64,000 nucleotides of DNA from Anaerolineales bacterium. GTDB lineage: Bacteria > Chloroflexota > Anaerolineae > Anaerolineales > UBA4823. How positions within the stretch are numbered: position 1 is the stretch's first letter; each line of letters starts with the position of its first letter. A model generated the notes under the pieces. It made no database searches, was not told the origin of the DNA, and saw only the letters and a program-made list of their open reading frames with translations. This document shows positions 1 to 9,018 of the stretch, piece by piece. The stretch lies in contig JANXBJ010000001.1 in the NCBI GenBank assembly GCA_025057645.1, forward strand, positions 62,001 through 126,000, written 5' to 3'. The translations under genes were made by a program, and so were the position numbers.

Positions 1-72
1 AGTCTCCCGAGGGCCGAGCGTGTTCGGAGCAGCCTTGAGGAAGGTGAATGGAGAGAAAGATTTCTCTTGCAC

Positions 73-1203
73 TTATCTCCTCTCTCTCTGATAACGGTAG
101 AGGTTCTTTGCCTTTTCGGCCTTGCGTTCGAGGGCTAGTTCGATCAGGCGATCGACCAGTTGAGGGTAGCTGATTCCGACCGCATTCCAAAGTTTGGGGT
201 ACATGCTAATCCGGGTAAACCCGGGAATGGTATTGATTTCATTGACATATAGTTCGCCGTCGTCCTTGTCCAGGAGCATGTCCACCCGCGCCATCCCGGC
301 GGCGTCAATTGCTTTGAAAGTGCGGACCGCCAAGGAGCGGGCATGTTCACTCAAATGTGGTTCTAGGGGTGCTGGGATCAACAATTGAGAACGATCATCG
401 TGGTATTTTGCGTGGTAGGAATAAAATTCATCCGCAGGGATGATCTCACCCGGAATCGAAGCTTCAACCTCCTCATTGCCCAATACACTCACTTCGATTT
501 CCCTGGCGTTGACCCCTCGTTCCACAAGGATGCGCCGGTCGTAGCGGATCGCCTCCTTTAGGCCGGAGATCAATTCGTCTCGGTTGCGACACTTGCTGAC
601 CCCCACCGAGGAACCCAAGTTTGCTGGCTTGACGAAAAGGGGGTAAGGAGCGATGGCTTCGCTTTTTGCAACCACTTCCTCAAGCCCGCTTTCAACTTCT
701 CGGCGGGTGAAGACTTTCCAATCGACAACCGGAATCCCGTGCGCCCGCATGACGTCCTTAAAGATGCCTTTATCCATTCCGACTGCAGAACCGACCACAC
801 CCGAACCCACGTAGGCCACATTGGCTATCTCTAAAAGGCCTTGGATAGTGCCGTCTTCGCCAAAGGTGCCATGGAGGACAGGGAAAACAACGTCCACTTG
901 GCAAAGCCGCTGAAGGAGCCAAGCAGAGGCTTCTTCGCGCAAGAGGTAAATCCCGCTCCGAGTGGGATCGGGCAAGAGAGTGGCTGGGATGCAAGTGGAG
1001 AGAGTTCCCTCGCCGAGTTCTTCTAGCGCCTTTTCTCCGTAAAGCCACTCTCCCTCGTGGGTGATTCCAATTGGAATGACCTCGTAACGCTCCGGGTCTA
1101 GGGCGGAGAGAATCGAACGGGCAGAGAGCAGGGAAATCTCGTGCTCACCTGAAACCCCACCGAAGAGGACGGCGACTTTCAATTTCCGGCTTTGGTTATC
1201 CAT
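73..1203 (-). CDS. ddl: D-alanine--D-alanine ligase
   Basis: This 376-residue ATP-grasp enzyme joins two D-alanines to make the dipeptide that MurF adds to the peptidoglycan precursor in the cytoplasm. The N-terminus has the family motif GGVSGEHEISLLSA near residues 15-28. The ATP-grasp core includes FVKPANLGSSVGVSK, and the metal/substrate loop near the C-terminus is VNEINTIPGFT. Length is normal for Ddl. The ATG lies 8 bp inside the end of murB, so translation is probably coupled. It is the last dcw gene visible here; ftsQ, ftsA or ftsZ, if present, would lie left of the window. Confidence 0.96.
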   Translation of the reverse strand: MDNQSRKLKVAVLFGGVSGEHEISLLSARSILSALDPERYEVIPIGITHEGEWLYGEKALEELGEGTLSTCIPATLLPDPTRSGIYLLREEASAWLLQRLCQVDVVFPVLHGTFGEDGTIQGLLEIANVAYVGSGVVGSAVGMDKGIFKDVMRAHGIPVVDWKVFTRREVESGLEEVVAKSEAIAPYPLFVKPANLGSSVGVSKCRNRDELISGLKEAIRYDRRILVERGVNAREIEVSVLGNEEVEASIPGEIIPADEFYSYHAKYHDDRSQLLIPAPLEPHLSEHARSLAVRTFKAIDAAGMARVDMLLDKDDGELYVNEINTIPGFTRISMYPKLWNAVGISYPQLVDRLIELALERKAEKAKNLYRYQRERR

Positions 1204-2236
1204 ACTTTCCCTCGATCAAAATGGTGGTCTGACCTGATCGGGCTCTCGAGGTAGGGAAGTTTCCCAAGGGCTGAATTTCCAATTCCAAGTCGATGCCAAA
1301 CTTTTCTCGAACGGCTTGATGAGCTGTCTGAATCAAATCCCAGACATCGCCCGCAGTGGCGTGGCCCAAGTTGATAAAGAAGTTGGCATGGAGAGGGCTG
1401 ATCATAGCGCCGCCGATGGTCAACCCTTTCAGTCCTGCGGCATCAATGAGGCGGCCAGCAAAGTCTCCGGGCGGATTCTTGAACATCGAACCCAAACTTG
1501 CTCCCGGTGGTTGAGTTTGTCTACGCCGTCGAGAAAGCTCTTCCATCTTCTCCCGAATCTCCCTGGGGTTTCCTCGCTCCAAGCGCAAAAGGGCGGATAG
1601 GACTACAGCTTGTCCTGGGGAGTGCTTCAAACGGCTAGAGCGGTATTGGTAGTTCATCTCCGCAGCCGTCCACTGCTCTTGAAAGGCGAGTATGTGATCT
1701 CCCCGGTAATGGCGGTGCAAGATCGTGACCACCGCCAAGTTCTGAGAAATTTCACCGCCGAATGCGCCGGCGTTGTTGACAACCGCCCCTCCGAGGGTGC
1801 CAGGGATGCCACATGCCCACTCCAATCCGCTCAGGCCACGAGCAGCCGCCTGACGCGCGAGATGACTCAGGCTCACACCGGCATCGGCCCAGAGAAGGGG
1901 AGGGGTGGCGTTCAGATCGAAGCGCATTCGTGCGCGGCCTTTGGCTCGATTGATGATGACCAGACCGTCCAACCCCTCGTCGCTGATCAATACATTCGAG
2001 CCGCCCCCCAGAAGCGTGTAAGGGATTTGATGTTCCCAGACGAAAGCGATCAAGGGCTTGAGCTGGGCAGATGAGTGCACCTCGACTAGAAGTTGGGCAG
2101 GACCGCCGATGCGTGCAGAGGTGTAGCGAGAAAGTGGCACTTGGGTTTGAAGTTCTAACCCTAAGTCGATGGCAACTCTCTGTAGCTGCTCCCAGTAGGA
2201 GGTTTTTTCTAGAAAGCTTGGCGCGCGTTCGTTCAT
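1196..2236 (-). CDS. murB: UDP-N-acetylenolpyruvoylglucosamine reductase
   Basis: MurB reduces UDP-GlcNAc-enolpyruvate to UDP-MurNAc using FAD and NADPH, the second committed step of peptidoglycan synthesis. The 346-residue product has the FAD-binding pattern [18 protein letters not shown] near residues 96-113 and the domain segment [25 protein letters not shown]. The [11 protein letters not shown] segment carries the conserved Ser proton donor of the family. Its ATG overlaps the murC stop by 4 bp (ATGA type), which suggests translational coupling within the dcw operon. Confidence 0.96.
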   Translation of the reverse strand: MNERAPSFLEKTSYWEQLQRVAIDLGLELQTQVPLSRYTSARIGGPAQLLVEVHSSAQLKPLIAFVWEHQIPYTLLGGGSNVLISDEGLDGLVIINRAKGRARMRFDLNATPPLLWADAGVSLSHLARQAAARGLSGLEWACGIPGTLGGAVVNNAGAFGGEISQNLAVVTILHRHYRGDHILAFQEQWTAAEMNYQYRSSRLKHSPGQAVVLSALLRLERGNPREIREKMEELSRRRRQTQPPGASLGSMFKNPPGDFAGRLIDAAGLKGLTIGGAMISPLHANFFINLGHATAGDVWDLIQTAHQAVREKFGIDLELEIQPLGNFPTSRARSGQTTILIEGKYG

Positions 2237-3639
2237 CTCGCCTCCTCTAAAGACAGGTCGAGTTCCCTTAGGAGGCGGGTGCTGAGCTGGTCTGCATCCC
2301 CCGCCGAAAGGACAACTACAACGTGCTTTGGAGCGAGACTTTCCAAGAAAAACTGCACCGCTGAGTCGATCTGGGGTATGAAGAAGCGCTGCTCGGCTTG
2401 GATCTCTGTGACTAACTTAGCCATCGAAAATCCCGAGGGGGCGCTTTCGCGGGCGCCATAGACATCGAGGACAACCACTGCATTGGCGTTGCTGAAGGCA
2501 CTCCGAAAGTCCTGCCAAAAGGTCAGGGTTCGCGAGTAGGTATGGGGTTGCCAAACTGCCCAGATGAACTGCCCCGGAAAGCGATCTCGGGCTGCTGCGA
2601 GCGTGGCCCTGATCTCACTCGGATGATGCGCATAGTCGTCAATTACCGTGATATCCCGTATCACGCCCCGCGTCTGAAAGCGGCGCGCAACCCCCTTAAA
2701 CTCCCTCAGAGCGCAAGCAACCTCGTCTAAAGGCAGGTTTAGCTGATGGCATAGAGCTAGAACGGCGGTTGCGTTGTAGACGTTGTGAATTCCGGGAACC
2801 CGCAGCTCAATATTGGCTATCGGTTGCTTTTGCCACTCAACCCGAAAGGAATAAGCACCGTAGGAGTTCTTGGTGACCCCATCCGCAAAGTATGCGGCTT
2901 CCTTAGGTGCGGAGTCGGTTTTCAGGGCATACCCATACCGGGAGGGGATCGGCCCGAGCTTGGCAAATAAGCGGCGCACTCCTTCGTCTTCTACGCAGGC
3001 CAGCAGAAATCCTTCGCTGCGGATTTGAGAGGCAAATTTCGCAAACGCAGCTTCGAAGTGGTGCGGAGTGGGATAACAGTCCGGATGGTCGTGCTCGATA
3101 TTGGTGATGATCGCATAAGTGGGGTTTAGACCGAGGAACATCTGATCGTATTCATCTGCCTCGATAACGAAGTAGCTGCCTTTCCCGGCGTGGGCGTTGC
3201 GCTGCAGATTCAGACAGATACCGCCGATCACGTAAGAAGGCTCTAATCCCAAGCGGGATAGAACCCAAGCCACCATTGCGGTCGTGGTCGTTTTGCCGTG
3301 TGTGCCGGCGATTGCGATAACTCCTTGATCACCCACTAGATAGGGAAGGAATTCGACCCGTTTTAGCACCGGGATTCCTTGAGCTCGAGCGGCTTGCACT
3401 TCGGTATTCTCGTCGGGAATTGCTGAGGAGCGGATCACCAGTTGAGCTCCGGAGACATTTTGGGGATGATGACCGATGCTCACCGCAATGCCCTCACGGC
3501 TTAGTTCTTCTACTAGAGGAGACCAAGCGCGGTCCGAGCCGCTGACCTTGAAGCCACGTTCGTGCAGCACTCGGGCCATTGCCGACAGACCACTGCCTCC
3601 GATACCGATGAAGTGGATAGGTCTGCTCTTCTCAATCAT
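2233..3639 (-). CDS. murC: UDP-N-acetylmuramate--L-alanine ligase
   Basis: MurC attaches L-alanine to UDP-MurNAc with ATP. The frame is open well upstream of the gene, but the family start is MIEKSRPIHFIGIGGSGLSA, whose ATG is at 3637-3639; this gives 468 residues. Visible motifs are the N-terminal Rossmann loop GIGGSGLSA, the ATP loop AGTHGKTTTTAM, and the central-domain segment VIEADEYDQMF. The start codon shares its A with the TGA of the preceding CvpA-like gene (TGATG). A longer 672-residue reading would run backwards through the CvpA-like gene and is rejected. Confidence 0.96.
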   Translation of the reverse strand: MIEKSRPIHFIGIGGSGLSAMARVLHERGFKVSGSDRAWSPLVEELSREGIAVSIGHHPQNVSGAQLVIRSSAIPDENTEVQAARAQGIPVLKRVEFLPYLVGDQGVIAIAGTHGKTTTTAMVAWVLSRLGLEPSYVIGGICLNLQRNAHAGKGSYFVIEADEYDQMFLGLNPTYAIITNIEHDHPDCYPTPHHFEAAFAKFASQIRSEGFLLACVEDEGVRRLFAKLGPIPSRYGYALKTDSAPKEAAYFADGVTKNSYGAYSFRVEWQKQPIANIELRVPGIHNVYNATAVLALCHQLNLPLDEVACALREFKGVARRFQTRGVIRDITVIDDYAHHPSEIRATLAAARDRFPGQFIWAVWQPHTYSRTLTFWQDFRSAFSNANAVVVLDVYGARESAPSGFSMAKLVTEIQAEQRFFIPQIDSAVQFFLESLAPKHVVVVLSAGDADQLSTRLLRELDLSLEEAR

Positions 3640-4178
3640 CAGATAAACACCACCAAGACGAAGAGTGCAAACAAGATCACCGCAAAGAAGATGGTTGGGA
3701 TGCCCAACCAACGTGGTGCGAGCAAGGGAAGTAAGTCTTGAGCCGCCTCGTAGCCGGGGTGATCGGGTCGGGGAGCCACGATGATATTGGGGAAGGGATA
3801 TCCAGATTGTTCGAGAAAATACCAAACGCTGCTTATCACTAGGAAGCCGTTTAGCACTCCTAAGACAAACCCTAGAAGCACGTCGGAAAGCTTGTCGCGG
3901 GCAAATTTTCCCCCGCTGAGCTTGGGGATGTTGGGAGTCTGGTAGCCGAAGAAGACCAGAGTGAGAACCACAATTGTGCGCGTCCAGAATACGGATATTC
4001 CCTCTCTGGTGTCGAAGAAGGTTCGTACGGGTGGGACATAGCGTTCTAGAACCGCGAGGATGAACAGAGCCAAAATGGCACTGAACGTGACCAGCACTTC
4101 TTTTGCCCAGCCGCGCATAGCGCCGATCACTCCGAAAATGAACACGAGCAGCCAAAAGGTTGCAACTAGACTGATCAT
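3639..4178 (-). CDS. CvpA-like integral membrane protein in the dcw cluster
   Basis: This 179-residue product is almost entirely hydrophobic, with about four to five transmembrane helices. The opening pattern (hydrophobic helix, then GVIGAMRGWAKEVL) resembles the CvpA/colicin V production family of inner-membrane proteins. A loop of about 30 residues (YPFPNIIVAPRPDHPGYEAA) separates the last helices. It sits between murG and murC with 4 bp and 1 bp overlaps, so it must be cotranslated with wall-synthesis genes. A role in the envelope or in division is inferred from position only. The CvpA assignment is by pattern and is not certain. Confidence 0.7.
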   Translation of the reverse strand: MISLVATFWLLVFIFGVIGAMRGWAKEVLVTFSAILALFILAVLERYVPPVRTFFDTREGISVFWTRTIVVLTLVFFGYQTPNIPKLSGGKFARDKLSDVLLGFVLGVLNGFLVISSVWYFLEQSGYPFPNIIVAPRPDHPGYEAAQDLLPLLAPRWLGIPTIFFAVILFALFVLVVFI

Positions 4179-5395
4179 TCCGACCCTCTACTTTCTGCCG
4201 CTGCATGCAGGATGCTCTCGGCAATCGCAAATGCGCCGAAGGGTTGGGCAAGGGATTGCAAGGCCTGGCGCATCTCGGCTAATCTTGAGGGTGTGCCGAG
4301 CAGGGCTTGAATTTCGGAAAGCAGTTTGGTGGATAATTCATTATCTTCCAAAATCTGCGCAGCGCGTTTTTGGGCTAAGTACTCGGCATTGACCCGTTGA
4401 TAACGCCAGGCGTAGGGGTAAGGGACTAAGATGGCCGGCAAGCCGAAGAGAGGCAGTTCGCCCAGCACCGAGGCGCCAGCGCGGCAGACTGCTAGATCGG
4501 ATGCAGCGAAGGCAGCGCTCATTTCTTCGTGGAGGTAAGGAAAAGCCCTGTAGCGCCGGAACTGCTCCTTCGGGAGCTGGACCTCGAGTTGGTTTTGGAA
4601 GCGGTGTACCTCTTGCCAATCCAAGTGACCGCTGATGTGGATAACTTGCGTGAACTGCAAAAGTTGAGGCAAAACCCTCATCAGTGCACGGTTAATCGAG
4701 CGCGCGCCCTTGCTACCTCCGAAGACGAGCAGCACCGGATCGCGAGGGTTGAGCTGAAAGAGCTGGCAAGCTTTTTCTTTCCTCGCGGGCAGGGTCGCCC
4801 AAAGGTAATGTTCTGTGCGGATCGGATAACCGCTGACCGTTATAGGAGAGCGGGGAGGAAAATATCCCCGACTCTCAGGGGCAGTTACGTTGATGCGATC
4901 CGCAAACCGTGAGACCATTTTTAGTGCGAGCGCTGGTTCGATGTCCGGAACGTAAAGGACGATTTTGGGTCTTTTCGATTTTGGCAGGGTGTAACGAGCC
5001 GCGATCGCCATTGGAAAGGCTAGATACCCCCCGGTAAGGAAAACTACCTGGGGTTGGAAGCGGCTGAGGAGGGCGCGTGAGGCAAGGATACCGCGCCAGA
5101 TTTGAAGAAGGTTGAGCGGTAAGCGCTTCCATCCTACTCCGTGCACACCTGCAGCGGGTATTTCTGCATAGGGTACGCCATGACGGCGCACAATTTGCGC
5201 CTCCATACCCCCAATCCCTCCGACCCACAGGGTGGCAATCTGCTGGCTTGGGGGAAAAGAGGTCTGCGCTTTCATCTGATAGGCTTCTCGCAGTGGGTTC
5301 GCCTCATCGTTTAGCGCCTGGAGCACGGCGAGAGCGGGGTAGACGCCACCGCCGGTCCCACCGGCGCAAATTAACCACTTTACTGAGGAGATCAT
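4175..5395 (-). CDS. murG: UDP-GlcNAc: lipid I GlcNAc transferase
   Basis: MurG converts lipid I to lipid II on the inner face of the membrane. The start is taken as ATG 5395, giving MISSVKWLICAGGTGGGVYPA, because an AAGGA sequence precedes it and this places the GGTGGG donor-binding loop at the usual N-terminal position; the frame is open 13 codons further. About 406 residues. GT-B features include VFGGSKGARSINRAL in the middle and the sugar-nucleotide pocket CRAGASVLGELPLFGLPAILVPYP. The gene overlaps the tail of ftsW by 92 bp, which is unusually long. Confidence 0.95.
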   Translation of the reverse strand: MISSVKWLICAGGTGGGVYPALAVLQALNDEANPLREAYQMKAQTSFPPSQQIATLWVGGIGGMEAQIVRRHGVPYAEIPAAGVHGVGWKRLPLNLLQIWRGILASRALLSRFQPQVVFLTGGYLAFPMAIAARYTLPKSKRPKIVLYVPDIEPALALKMVSRFADRINVTAPESRGYFPPRSPITVSGYPIRTEHYLWATLPARKEKACQLFQLNPRDPVLLVFGGSKGARSINRALMRVLPQLLQFTQVIHISGHLDWQEVHRFQNQLEVQLPKEQFRRYRAFPYLHEEMSAAFAASDLAVCRAGASVLGELPLFGLPAILVPYPYAWRYQRVNAEYLAQKRAAQILEDNELSTKLLSEIQALLGTPSRLAEMRQALQSLAQPFGAFAIAESILHAAAESRGSE

Positions 5396-6587
5396 CCTGT
5401 AATTCCTTACTGCTATCTGAGCGGATTCCAACATTTAAGATTGTTGCAATTGCGAAGATCGAAACCACCAGGTTCGAGCCTCCTGCACTGATAAACGGGA
5501 GAGCGTTCCCTGTGAAAGGGATCAGGTTAACGATTTGTGCCATGTTGATCAAGGCTTCCATCACAATCCAGCTCGTCATCCCGGCGGCGAGCAAGGCGCC
5601 GAGGGAGTCCGGAGCTCGCTGGGAGATCGCTAAGCCACGCCATAGAATGACCAGATACAATCCGATCAAAAGCGTTGTTCCGACCAAACCAAACTCTTCA
5701 CCCACGATGGCAAAAATACTATCGGACTGCGGGGTGGGCAAGCCGGTGCTTTTGGTTACGCTGTTGCCTAGGCCTACTCCGAAGAGGCCACCTTTATAGA
5801 AGGCCTCCAGAGCGCGCTGCACTTGATAGGGTGCGAGGGTGGGGTCCGAGATGCCTTGAATCCAATTCATTACCCGATTGCGTCCGGTTTCGGTCAAGAG
5901 GATGATCAACACCCCTAGAGAGAATACGCTCAGGATAAACAAGAGAATCTGTTTCCAATCCCCTCCAGCAAGGAAGAAGAGCATTCCCCCGATAGCAAGA
6001 ATAGTGAGGACGGCACTGTAATCAGGCTGTAAAAGGATAAAGGCGCTCATAATTCCGAGGATTAGGACGAGGGGGATCAGTCCAAAAGTGATTTCCTGAA
6101 GGGTTTCCTTTTTACCATCCAGCCAAAAGGCGACGTAGATCACGGTGATGAGCTTGGCGAGCTCGGCGGGCTGATAGGACCCTCCCAGAAGTCCTCTGCG
6201 GGCGCCGAACCGGCTTTCGCCGATAAACAGCACCAAGAGCAGCATCAGGATCACCAGAATAGCTGCAGGAAGTACGAAAGGCTTCCAGGCGTGGTAGTCA
6301 ACGAGGACAACCACGGGAGCAGCAGCTAGCGCTACCATTAGTGCGAGCACCTGACGAAGGAAAATACCGTAAATTGCAAACAGATCGCGAGTAGCACTAT
6401 AGTAAAAGGAAAGCTCGGCGCTGGCGGAGTAAATCATCATTAGTCCGAAGAGTAGCAACGCTGCACACACCAGGATCAAGGGCAGATCAAGCCGCAGCAA
6501 GGCGTTTCTTTGAAGCCACTGGCGCAAGCGGTTTGGGGTAGGGGGTGGAGTCTCTTTTACAAATCCATGACCCATTTTCGGAAGCAT
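5304..6587 (-). CDS. ftsW: Lipid II polymerase of the SEDS family, FtsW type
   Basis: This 427-residue polytopic membrane protein (about ten helices) belongs to the SEDS family, which polymerises lipid II at the septum together with a class B PBP. Landmarks are the early motif MMIYSASAELSFY, the central QPDYSAVLTILAIGG and the late NLIPFTGNALPFISAGGSN, a variant of the family TG(I/L)PLPF(V/I)S motif. The ATG at 6587 has GAGGAG eight bases upstream; a second ATG lies four codons later. A basic tail of about 40 residues is encoded inside the beginning of murG, so this tail has no counterpart I can predict in most FtsW proteins. Confidence 0.93.
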   Translation of the reverse strand: MLPKMGHGFVKETPPPTPNRLRQWLQRNALLRLDLPLILVCAALLLFGLMMIYSASAELSFYYSATRDLFAIYGIFLRQVLALMVALAAAPVVVLVDYHAWKPFVLPAAILVILMLLLVLFIGESRFGARRGLLGGSYQPAELAKLITVIYVAFWLDGKKETLQEITFGLIPLVLILGIMSAFILLQPDYSAVLTILAIGGMLFFLAGGDWKQILLFILSVFSLGVLIILLTETGRNRVMNWIQGISDPTLAPYQVQRALEAFYKGGLFGVGLGNSVTKSTGLPTPQSDSIFAIVGEEFGLVGTTLLIGLYLVILWRGLAISQRAPDSLGALLAAGMTSWIVMEALINMAQIVNLIPFTGNALPFISAGGSNLVVSIFAIATILNVGIRSDSSKELQDDLLSKVVNLRRWDRRWRLPRSRRAPGAKR

Positions 6588-8005
6588 TCTCCACGCTCCT
6601 CAAAATCTCGAAACTCATCAAAACTGGTTGCGCCGGGTGATAGAAGCACCACATCTCCGTTGTGGACGACTTCTTTGGCCACTTGCACGGCTTGGAACAA
6701 GCCCGAGCAAAGGGTGACCGGTAGTCGATGGTCTCGATCGGCTTTTTCTATAGCTCGGCGAATCTTCTCAGCCGCCTCACCGAATAGGATCAGGTGACGC
6801 ACCCTTTGAACAACCAACTCAGCGAAAGCTTCCCAGGGCAAGTCTTTATCTCGTCCGCCGGCGAGCAGCACAATCGGTTGCTGGAAGGATCGGAGAGCTG
6901 CCATGCTCCGTTCGGGTGTGGTAGCAATCGAGTCGTTATACCAATCTGCGCCCCCCCAATGGCGGACAAACTCCAAACGGTGCGCTACGCCGTGAAAGTC
7001 CCTGATCCCTTCGCGACAGGCCTCCGGGGGCAAACCGGCAGCCATGGCCGTAGCGCAGGCGGCGAGTACGTTCATAAGATTGTGTGTGCCGCGCAGGGCG
7101 ATCTCTTGGACCGAGAGAAGCGGAATGCGTTCACCGCTCTGGGCAAAATAGATAGTCCCTTGATGAACTGAGGCCCCGTTTAGGGTATGCGGCAGCTCAA
7201 GCCCAAAGGCGAGCAAGCGAGCGGGCGTGCGCTGGCGCAAGCGCCACGTGTTAGCATCTTCGCAATTTAGCACCGCTATGTCTTTGGGAGTTTGGTAACT
7301 GATCAGTCGGGCTTTGGCTTCGATGTAGGCCTCCATGCTTCCGTGGCGGTCTAAATGGTCTGGTGTGATATTGAGCAGCGTGGCGATTTGAGGAGAGCGG
7401 CTCATCAGTTCGAGTTGGAAACTGGATAGCTCGAGCACGACCAAATCGTGCGCGCCGATCTCATCCACGAGGTGGATCAGCGGAGTGCCGATATTTCCGC
7501 CCACCCATACCTTGCGAAAGGGGGTAGTGGAAGGAAAGTTCTGCACGGCTGCCTGAGCGATGCGACCGACTAGGGTGGTGGTGGTTGTTTTTCCCGCCGA
7601 ACCGCTGATTCCGACCACGGTTGCCGAGGTTGTTTCCAGAAAGAGCTGAGAGTCATTAGTGAGGGGAATGCCGCGTCGTTGTGCTTCGGCGATCAGGGGC
7701 AGAGTCAAGGGCACGCCACCCGAGATACAAACCAGATCAACGCCGTCAAGGGCTTGAAGTGGATGGCCTCCTAGAAGCCACCGAACGGGCAGGTCGGCTA
7801 AGGCTTGCATGGAGTTCTTCAGCGCCTCGGCGGACTGACGGTCGTTTATGGTGATCTCCGCACCTCTTGTAGCGAAGAAGCGAGCGAGGGCAATCCCTTG
7901 CCGAGCAGCGCCGATCACCAAGACGTGAGTCCCTTGCCAATCTCTAGAAGCGGTTTTCTCCAACTCCGCAGTCAATCGTTCTGCCTCCGAGCAACCCCAA
8001 AGCAC
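6557..8005 (-). CDS. murD: UDP-N-acetylmuramoyl-L-alanine--D-glutamate ligase
   Basis: MurD adds D-glutamate to UDP-MurNAc-L-Ala. Motifs include the N-terminal VLVIGAARQGIALARFF, the ATP loop VGISGSAGKTTTTTL, and LNITPDHLDRHGSMEAY in the central domain. The frame continues upstream to a TTG at 8065 inside mraY; I prefer the GTG at 8003-8005, six bases after the mraY stop, which gives 482 residues. That still leaves about 28 residues before the Rossmann strand, so later TTG codons are also possible. The 3' end overlaps ftsW by 31 bp. Confidence 0.93.
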   Translation of the reverse strand: MLWGCSEAERLTAELEKTASRDWQGTHVLVIGAARQGIALARFFATRGAEITINDRQSAEALKNSMQALADLPVRWLLGGHPLQALDGVDLVCISGGVPLTLPLIAEAQRRGIPLTNDSQLFLETTSATVVGISGSAGKTTTTTLVGRIAQAAVQNFPSTTPFRKVWVGGNIGTPLIHLVDEIGAHDLVVLELSSFQLELMSRSPQIATLLNITPDHLDRHGSMEAYIEAKARLISYQTPKDIAVLNCEDANTWRLRQRTPARLLAFGLELPHTLNGASVHQGTIYFAQSGERIPLLSVQEIALRGTHNLMNVLAACATAMAAGLPPEACREGIRDFHGVAHRLEFVRHWGGADWYNDSIATTPERSMAALRSFQQPIVLLAGGRDKDLPWEAFAELVVQRVRHLILFGEAAEKIRRAIEKADRDHRLPVTLCSGLFQAVQVAKEVVHNGDVVLLSPGATSFDEFRDFEERGECFRKWVMDL

Positions 8006-8010
8006 GACTC

Positions 8011-9018
8011 TCAGACTATAGCTAGGGCGATACCGACCATGGCTGCCAATAAACTCACCAGCCAAAAGCGTTGAACGATCTGAGTTTCACTCCAACCCAA
8101 TAGTTCGAAGTGATGATGAATTGGAGCCATCTTGAACACTCGTTGCCCTTCGCCGTATTTCCGTTTGGTATACTTGAAATAAGAGGTTTGGATGATCACG
8201 CTCAGTGTCTCGCTGACCGGGATGATGGCGATAATCGGCAGCAGAATCCAATGGCCGGTCATTAAGGCCACCACGGCCAGGCTGGAACCCAGCGCCATGG
8301 AGCCGGTGTCTCCCATAATCAGTTCGGCCGGGTGAACGTTGAACCATAGGAAACCGAAGATCGCTCCGACCAAGGCAAAGCAGAACCGCGCAAGATAAAT
8401 TTGTCCCTGGAAGAGGGCAATTCCACCGTAACAGGCAAAGGCGGTGGCGGTGATCAATCCGGCCAAGCCGTCCAAACCGTCGGTGAAATTGACTGCGTTA
8501 GACATGCCTACGATGATGAAGACCACGATAGGGAGGTAGAAGACTCCGAGGTTGATGCTCCCCCGAATGCCGGGAAGAAACATCTCGGGCACTTGCAGAA
8601 AATATTTCAGACCCACCCCGGCTCCAATCGCCAGTACAACCTGACCGAGGAACTTTGCCCGTACGCTGAGTCCGCTCTTGCGGGCGGAGCTGATCAAACC
8701 TTGCCAGTCGTCAATTGTGCCCAAGGTTGCAAACCCGATCATGACCAGTAGCGGCAGTAGCACCGAACGGCCGAGCAATGTGAGGCCACGAATGGGAGTG
8801 ACGTTGAGCAGAATGGTGATCAAAGTGACCGGCAAGACAAACAACCAACCTCCCATAGTTGGTGTGCCCATTTTGGAGAGATGACGCTGGGGCCCTTCGA
8901 TGCGGATGGCTTTTCCGGCTCCAAAGTACCTTAGCAGCCGCAGAACGGGTGGCCCCCAAATCACCGTGAGTAGGAAGGTCAAGCCGGCCAGGGCGAGAGT
9001 CATAGGAGCTTGGCTCAT
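8011..9018 (-). CDS. mraY: Phospho-N-acetylmuramoyl-pentapeptide transferase
   Basis: MraY transfers phospho-MurNAc-pentapeptide to undecaprenyl phosphate, making lipid I. The 335-residue polytopic protein contains the family signatures KMGTPTMGG near residue 50, VGMSNAVNFTDGLDGLAGL with the catalytic Asp pair, MGDTGSMALG, and the histidine motif FKMAPIHHHFELLGWSE near the C-terminus. The ATG overlaps the murF stop (ATGA). Confidence 0.97.
   Translation of the reverse strand: MSQAPMTLALAGLTFLLTVIWGPPVLRLLRYFGAGKAIRIEGPQRHLSKMGTPTMGGWLFVLPVTLITILLNVTPIRGLTLLGRSVLLPLLVMIGFATLGTIDDWQGLISSARKSGLSVRAKFLGQVVLAIGAGVGLKYFLQVPEMFLPGIRGSINLGVFYLPIVVFIIVGMSNAVNFTDGLDGLAGLITATAFACYGGIALFQGQIYLARFCFALVGAIFGFLWFNVHPAELIMGDTGSMALGSSLAVVALMTGHWILLPIIAIIPVSETLSVIIQTSYFKYTKRKYGEGQRVFKMAPIHHHFELLGWSETQIVQRFWLVSLLAAMVGIALAIV

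Noticed and set aside
3640-4251. N-terminal 204-residue extension of MurC
   Set aside because: It is the CvpA-like gene read in another frame; the family start and TGATG junction place MurC at 3639.
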